DNA from: Marinifilaceae bacterium
GTDB lineage: Bacteria > Bacteroidota > Bacteroidia > Bacteroidales > Marinifilaceae
Assembly: GCA_016936255.1 (NCBI GenBank)
Contig: JAFGYE010000089.1
Span: forward strand, 1-44,232
Reading direction: 5' to 3'
DNA length: 44,232 nucleotides
Shown: positions 40,637-44,232 of the stretch, piece after piece
How positions within the stretch are numbered: position 1 is the first letter of the stretch
How the letters are laid out: each line of letters begins with the position of its first letter
The notes under the pieces: generated by a model
The model's database searches: none
What the model was told of the DNA's origin: nothing
Seen by the model: only the letters and a program-made list of their open reading frames with translations
Program-made: the position numbers and the translations under genes

Positions 40637-42028
40637 ATGAAAAAGCTCTACCTAAAGCATCTCATAGCATTGAGTGTTATTTTCACATGGTTTGGATCAT
40701 CTGCCCAAGTTCAGAATATGGTACTTAACCCTGGTTTTGAAGTGTATGAAAAATGTCCTGAAAGTTACACTTTTATGGACCACACACATAAATTAATTCC
40801 TAGCTGGACCTATCCAACAGCTACTACTCCAGATTATTTCAATGAGTGCGGCTCTAATGAAGTAAAAGTACCAGATAATTTTGCAGGATACAGCAAGGCT
40901 AAATCTGGTAAAGCTTACGTGGGAGCTATTTTAAGTGGAAGTAACCGCGATTTCAGAGAATACATTCAAGGGACCTTAAGCAGCTCTATGCAAGCTGGTC
41001 AAAAATATTGTGTTTCATTTTGGTACAAATTAGCATCTGGAAGTAAATTTGCTGTTGATCAGTTGAGTATGCATTTTACAGATTCAGAAATAGAGAATGA
41101 TAATAAAACATTTTTAAACTTAAAGGCGCATTTAACGAACAAAGAAGGTTTATTTTTAGACAATACTGACGAATGGGTGCAGTTCTGTCAGGTATATACA
41201 GCTAAAGGAGGTGAGGAATTCTTTGTTGTGGGTAACTTTAATAACTATGATAATACAAACTATGTAGTTACTGGCCGTGATACTAAAAACAAAAAAGGCA
41301 AGACCTATGCTTACTACTTTTTCGACGATTTTGAGATTCGTCTGCTGGTTGATTGTAAGATGTGTGCATCCGTTCCTAAAGATTTAGCAACCGTGGTTAT
41401 TGATTCTTCTTACACAGGAGGTCTGAATCCGGTTACAGGTCAAATCAGTAAAATAATAAATGATGGCAGCATTAGCTTAAAAATATCAGGAGGAGAAGCT
41501 CCTTATACTATTGATTGGAGCAACGGAACAAAAAATGTAGAAAAAATCCAAAACCTAAAAGCAGGTACATATACTTACCATGTAAGTGATCAAAACAATT
41601 GCCACTCGGAGGGTACTGTTGTTTTTAAAGAGCCCCTGCTGCCTAAAGATGCTTTTACCGAAGGATTAAGAAATATTGAAGAAGGAGGTGCTCTTATTTT
41701 AAATAATATTTTCTTTGAAACGGGTAAAAGTACGCTTTTGCCAACTTCATTTGAAGAACTTGATAAAGTAGTTGATTTTTTAAAAGAAGGAACAGTTAGT
41801 TTGATTGAGATTAGCGGGCACACTGATGATGTGGGTTCTGATGAATTAAATCAAAGTTTAAGTCAGCAGCGGGCAGAGTCTGTGGTTCAGTATCTTGTTG
41901 GCAGAGGAATCAATTCTCAAATAATCAAAGCTGTTGGGTATGGAGAATCTAAGTTTTTAGATACCAATAAAACAGAAGTCGGACGATCAAAGAATCGTCG
42001 CGTGGAATTTTTAGTACTCAAAAAATAA
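40637..42028 (+). CDS. OmpA-family outer membrane protein with SprB-like repeat and jellyroll-type N-terminus
   Basis: A 463-residue secreted protein with a signal peptide (cleavage near SSAQ, residue 24). Residues about 28-240 form a galactose-binding-like/CBM jellyroll (NPGFEVYEKCP, YVSFWYKLASGS). Residues about 270-335 are an SprB-like repeat (ISGGEAPYTIDWSNG, LKAGTYTYHVSDQNNC) as in Bacteroidetes surface or gliding proteins. The C-terminal domain (about 345-463) is an OmpA peptidoglycan-binding domain: GHTDDVGSDELNQSLSQQRA and RSKNRRVEF, with the Asp and Arg that bind diaminopimelate. It anchors the outer membrane to peptidoglycan or supports a surface structure. The next gene starts 10 bp downstream, so the two are an operon. 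Confidence 0.85.
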   Translation: MKKLYLKHLIALSVIFTWFGSSAQVQNMVLNPGFEVYEKCPESYTFMDHTHKLIPSWTYPTATTPDYFNECGSNEVKVPDNFAGYSKAKSGKAYVGAILSGSNRDFREYIQGTLSSSMQAGQKYCVSFWYKLASGSKFAVDQLSMHFTDSEIENDNKTFLNLKAHLTNKEGLFLDNTDEWVQFCQVYTAKGGEEFFVVGNFNNYDNTNYVVTGRDTKNKKGKTYAYYFFDDFEIRLLVDCKMCASVPKDLATVVIDSSYTGGLNPVTGQISKIINDGSISLKISGGEAPYTIDWSNGTKNVEKIQNLKAGTYTYHVSDQNNCHSEGTVVFKEPLLPKDAFTEGLRNIEEGGALILNNIFFETGKSTLLPTSFEELDKVVDFLKEGTVSLIEISGHTDDVGSDELNQSLSQQRAESVVQYLVGRGINSQIIKAVGYGESKFLDTNKTEVGRSKNRRVEFLVLKK

Positions 42029-42038
42029 ACTCTTACTT

Positions 42039-44051
42039 ATGAATTCAAGAAAAATAAATATACTAATCATTTCACTGCTGCTATCATTTATCAGTTTAGC
42101 ACAGAAGCCTAAAAAAATATACAATAATTATCTGTTCAAAGGCATGGAGGCAAGTGCAAAGGCTGATATTGACAAAGAACTTGGTAAGGCTAAAGAAGAT
42201 TTCGATAAAGTTTTATTGGAAGAACCTGAATCGGCAATGGCCAATTTAGGACTAGCCATTGTTTACTCCTATGATGAATATTCTGGCAAAGATTATTTTA
42301 AAGCCTGGGGATACTTTCAGAAAGCTTATGAAGCACAATCTCAGTTTACTGCAGATGATAACGATGTTTTAAATGATTTGTTTTCCAAACAAGATAAAAG
42401 GCGCAGCAATAGAACTGTAATTAAAAACATGGACTGGCAGCGCCAGCAAGTGGAAGATAAGTTGATTAAATATGTGCGGGAGGAAAATAATACAGATTAT
42501 GCCAAGCGGTTTTTAAAAGAATTTCCTGATTCGAAATACTATACCAATGTTTCACATATTTTGAATTACATCCTGTTTCGTGAAGCCGAGAATAAAAATA
42601 CCCTTGCTGCATTTAATCAGTTTTTAAAGGATTATCCTGAATCAGCTCAAGCTGATATCGCAACAAAGATGCGCAATCAATTAGCCTATAAAACTGCTGT
42701 AAATGAGGGAACATTAGCTAGTTTTCGGAATTTTGTTGAAACATATCCTGAGGCTGCTCAAGTTGATGAGGCTAAGAAATTAATGGAAGGAATGGCTTTT
42801 AAAGAAGCATCCGATAAAAATACACTTGAAGCTATTGAGCGTTTTATGGTCGAGTTTCCCAATTCATCAAAAATGTCGGAAGCTAAAGCTGTAAAACAGA
42901 AATTGCTTTTTGAATGGGCTAAAAGTGTAAATAGCATAGAGGCTTACAACAAATTTGTGTCTGCATTCCCCGAAGGCAGTCGTTACGTTGATATTTTTAA
43001 TTTAAAAGCCAGTGTATTAGGAGAAGAGATCCTTACGGATTTCCCAAAGGAAAATTACCAATTTGTAAAAGGATTCGATAACCAGCAGTTTAACGATTTT
43101 GGGGGTGGAATTGCCAAACGCCCAAATGGAGAGCTTGTAGTAGCTGCATCGTCGCGCAAAGCAGAGGGAGAGATGTATGACTCTTGGCTTTTAAGCTTAG
43201 ATGCTAGTGGAAAAATGATTTGGAATAAGATGTTGGGAAACCGTTTTGATGATCTTGTAAATAAGGTCAGCATAAGTGCTCAGAACGAAATTTATGTTGC
43301 CGGTATTACTGATGCCATAGTCGATAGTGTGGCGGGGCAAGCGTGGCTTTATAAGCTTGATGCCAATGGTAAAAATATATTTAATCAAAGAATTGATATG
43401 GATGAAGTGCTTGATTTTGTAGTTGATCCCGACAATAAAATTTTAGTTGCAGGCTATAGCAAAAACACAAAAGATTCCACTTTTACGCCTGGTTTGGTAA
43501 AACTAAATGCGAATGGTAAAATGTTGTGGTCCCGTGCCTACTCAAGCAAGGGCAAGCTTTATAATTTAGCTGGTGATACCTCAGGTATTGCTTATGCTGC
43601 TGCCGGCAACTGGATATTTGCTGTTAACCAGGCAGGTTATTTAAAATGGGATATTTTGTTGGATCAAGATGTAAAATCGACCGCTGTTGGTAGTAATGGG
43701 AACAATAAACTGGTTTTTGCCGGTGTAAATACTACAGGAGCCTTTGCAAGTGCATATAATACAAATGGGGAAAAGATTTGGGAATCTCCTATTCCTGTTT
43801 CCGGAAATGGAAACATAGAACAAATTATAAGCTTACCGGATAATAGTTTTGTGATGGCAGGAACATTTAATCACAAAATCAAAGTCGTCCATATCGATGA
43901 AACAGGGATTATTCAATCAGAAAAAGAATTTAGTTTGCCACAAGGAATTAAACTAAACGATTTAACAGCTGCTGATGGGAATTTTGTAGCAGTTAGTGCC
44001 ACAAGATTAACGGAAAAAGGCGATTTAATTGTATTTGAAATGGAGCTGTAA
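42039..44051 (+). CDS. Secreted helical-repeat plus beta-propeller-like protein
   Basis: A 670-residue protein with a signal peptide (cleavage near LAQ, residue 21). Residues about 30-135 look TPR-like. About 140-330 hold five tandem helical repeats of about 35 residues with an F-x4-P-(E/D)-S/A core (FLKEFPDS, FLKDYPES, FVETYPEA, FMVEFPNS, FVSAFPEG). Residues about 335-670 are propeller-like strands (WLLSLDASGKMIWNK, LYKLDANGKNIFNQ, LVKLNANGKMLWSR), resembling WD40/PQQ-like blades but unrelated in detail to the locus propellers. It probably mediates protein-protein contact in the periplasm or envelope, together with the OmpA-type protein encoded 10 bp upstream. No enzymatic motif is visible. 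Confidence 0.7.
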   Translation: MNSRKINILIISLLLSFISLAQKPKKIYNNYLFKGMEASAKADIDKELGKAKEDFDKVLLEEPESAMANLGLAIVYSYDEYSGKDYFKAWGYFQKAYEAQSQFTADDNDVLNDLFSKQDKRRSNRTVIKNMDWQRQQVEDKLIKYVREENNTDYAKRFLKEFPDSKYYTNVSHILNYILFREAENKNTLAAFNQFLKDYPESAQADIATKMRNQLAYKTAVNEGTLASFRNFVETYPEAAQVDEAKKLMEGMAFKEASDKNTLEAIERFMVEFPNSSKMSEAKAVKQKLLFEWAKSVNSIEAYNKFVSAFPEGSRYVDIFNLKASVLGEEILTDFPKENYQFVKGFDNQQFNDFGGGIAKRPNGELVVAASSRKAEGEMYDSWLLSLDASGKMIWNKMLGNRFDDLVNKVSISAQNEIYVAGITDAIVDSVAGQAWLYKLDANGKNIFNQRIDMDEVLDFVVDPDNKILVAGYSKNTKDSTFTPGLVKLNANGKMLWSRAYSSKGKLYNLAGDTSGIAYAAAGNWIFAVNQAGYLKWDILLDQDVKSTAVGSNGNNKLVFAGVNTTGAFASAYNTNGEKIWESPIPVSGNGNIEQIISLPDNSFVMAGTFNHKIKVVHIDETGIIQSEKEFSLPQGIKLNDLTAADGNFVAVSATRLTEKGDLIVFEMEL

Positions 44052-44120
44052 AAAAAAAGATTTGCAAATAAAGCTGGGGCATGATCTATTTTGGGATTTC
44101 CATATATTCTAAGCTGGTAT

Positions 44121-44232
44121 TTTTTTATCCCATCGGGATAATATGTTTATAGCCAAATACACCAATGTGAGCGTTCGACTCCGAAGGAGTCGTATTCTTT
44201 CGCTCAGCCTATATCTATAAACATTCGAATCC
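44121..44232. repeat. Composite intergenic palindrome at the window edge
   Basis: Three nested inverted repeats: TATCCC-ATC-GGGATA (44126-44140), outer arms ATGTTTATAG (44143-44152) and CTATAAACAT (44215-44224), and a perfect inner hairpin CGACTCC-GAA-GGAGTCG (44176-44192). The pattern resembles dispersed Bacteroidetes intergenic repeats; the element may extend beyond the window. Confidence 0.8.

Noticed and set aside
1-44232. CRISPR arrays, tRNA or rRNA genes, insertion sequences, integrase genes
   Set aside because: None seen on either strand; the tandem repeat at 23467 has units too short and without spacers to be a CRISPR array.

Overview
The window reads as a chromosome segment of an anaerobic or microaerophilic Bacteroidetes (Bacteroidia), probably a marine Marinilabiliales/Marinifilaceae-type organism. 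The reasons are low GC, weak Shine-Dalgarno sites, TTTG-N20-TAnnTTTG promoter spacing, lipoproteins with Bacteroidetes-type signals, SprB-like and OmpA-type outer-membrane proteins, and AT-rich intergenic DNA full of short palindromic repeats of kinds I associate with this phylum. The genus is an inference.

Left flank (1-7.4 kb): a superoxide reductase and an AhpC peroxiredoxin on the minus strand, an alpha/beta-hydrolase and a MORN-repeat secreted protein on the plus strand, then a membrane-anchored (alpha/alpha)6-barrel glycoside hydrolase with a C-terminal carbohydrate-binding module and an OB-fold lipoprotein, both on the minus strand.

Core locus (7.4-36.3 kb): twenty consecutive plus-strand genes. 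Four parts are interleaved. (i) Seven PQQ-type beta-propeller proteins (7431, 8671, 9947, 11245, 16005, 22321, 27837) and one NHL-type propeller (12764), all with signal peptides, lipoboxes or membrane anchors. (ii) An electron-transfer set: a twin-arginine Cys4 mini-protein, a twin-arginine polyferredoxin, a NapH-like membrane polyferredoxin, a fused NuoE-NuoF flavoprotein with extra ferredoxin domains, a NuoG/GltD-like iron-sulfur FAD protein, and a ferredoxin with a very cysteine-rich tail. (iii) A LolD/MacB-type ABC exporter (ATPase plus double FtsX permease). (iv) An isoprenoid set: radical SAM enzyme with SPASM-like cysteines, a DUF116-polyprenyl synthase fusion, a prenyltransferase-fold protein, and a class II terpene cyclase with a DxDD motif. 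The parsimonious reading is an envelope-associated redox system that links NADH to extracytoplasmic propeller proteins and that makes or uses a dedicated cyclic isoprenoid. No terminal oxidoreductase, c-type haem protein or hydrogenase catalytic subunit is present, so the acceptor and product are unknown. I did not recognise this combination as a described system; it is the main item for follow-up.

Right flank (36.3-44.2 kb): a DnaQ-like exonuclease-BRCT protein with degenerate catalytic motifs (minus), an M18 aminopeptidase (plus), a TRM11-like methyltransferase (minus), a degraded fragment of a second M18 aminopeptidase gene, and a two-gene operon encoding an OmpA/SprB-type protein and a helical-repeat/propeller protein. 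The window ends in a composite palindromic intergenic element. No tRNA, rRNA, CRISPR array or insertion sequence was seen.
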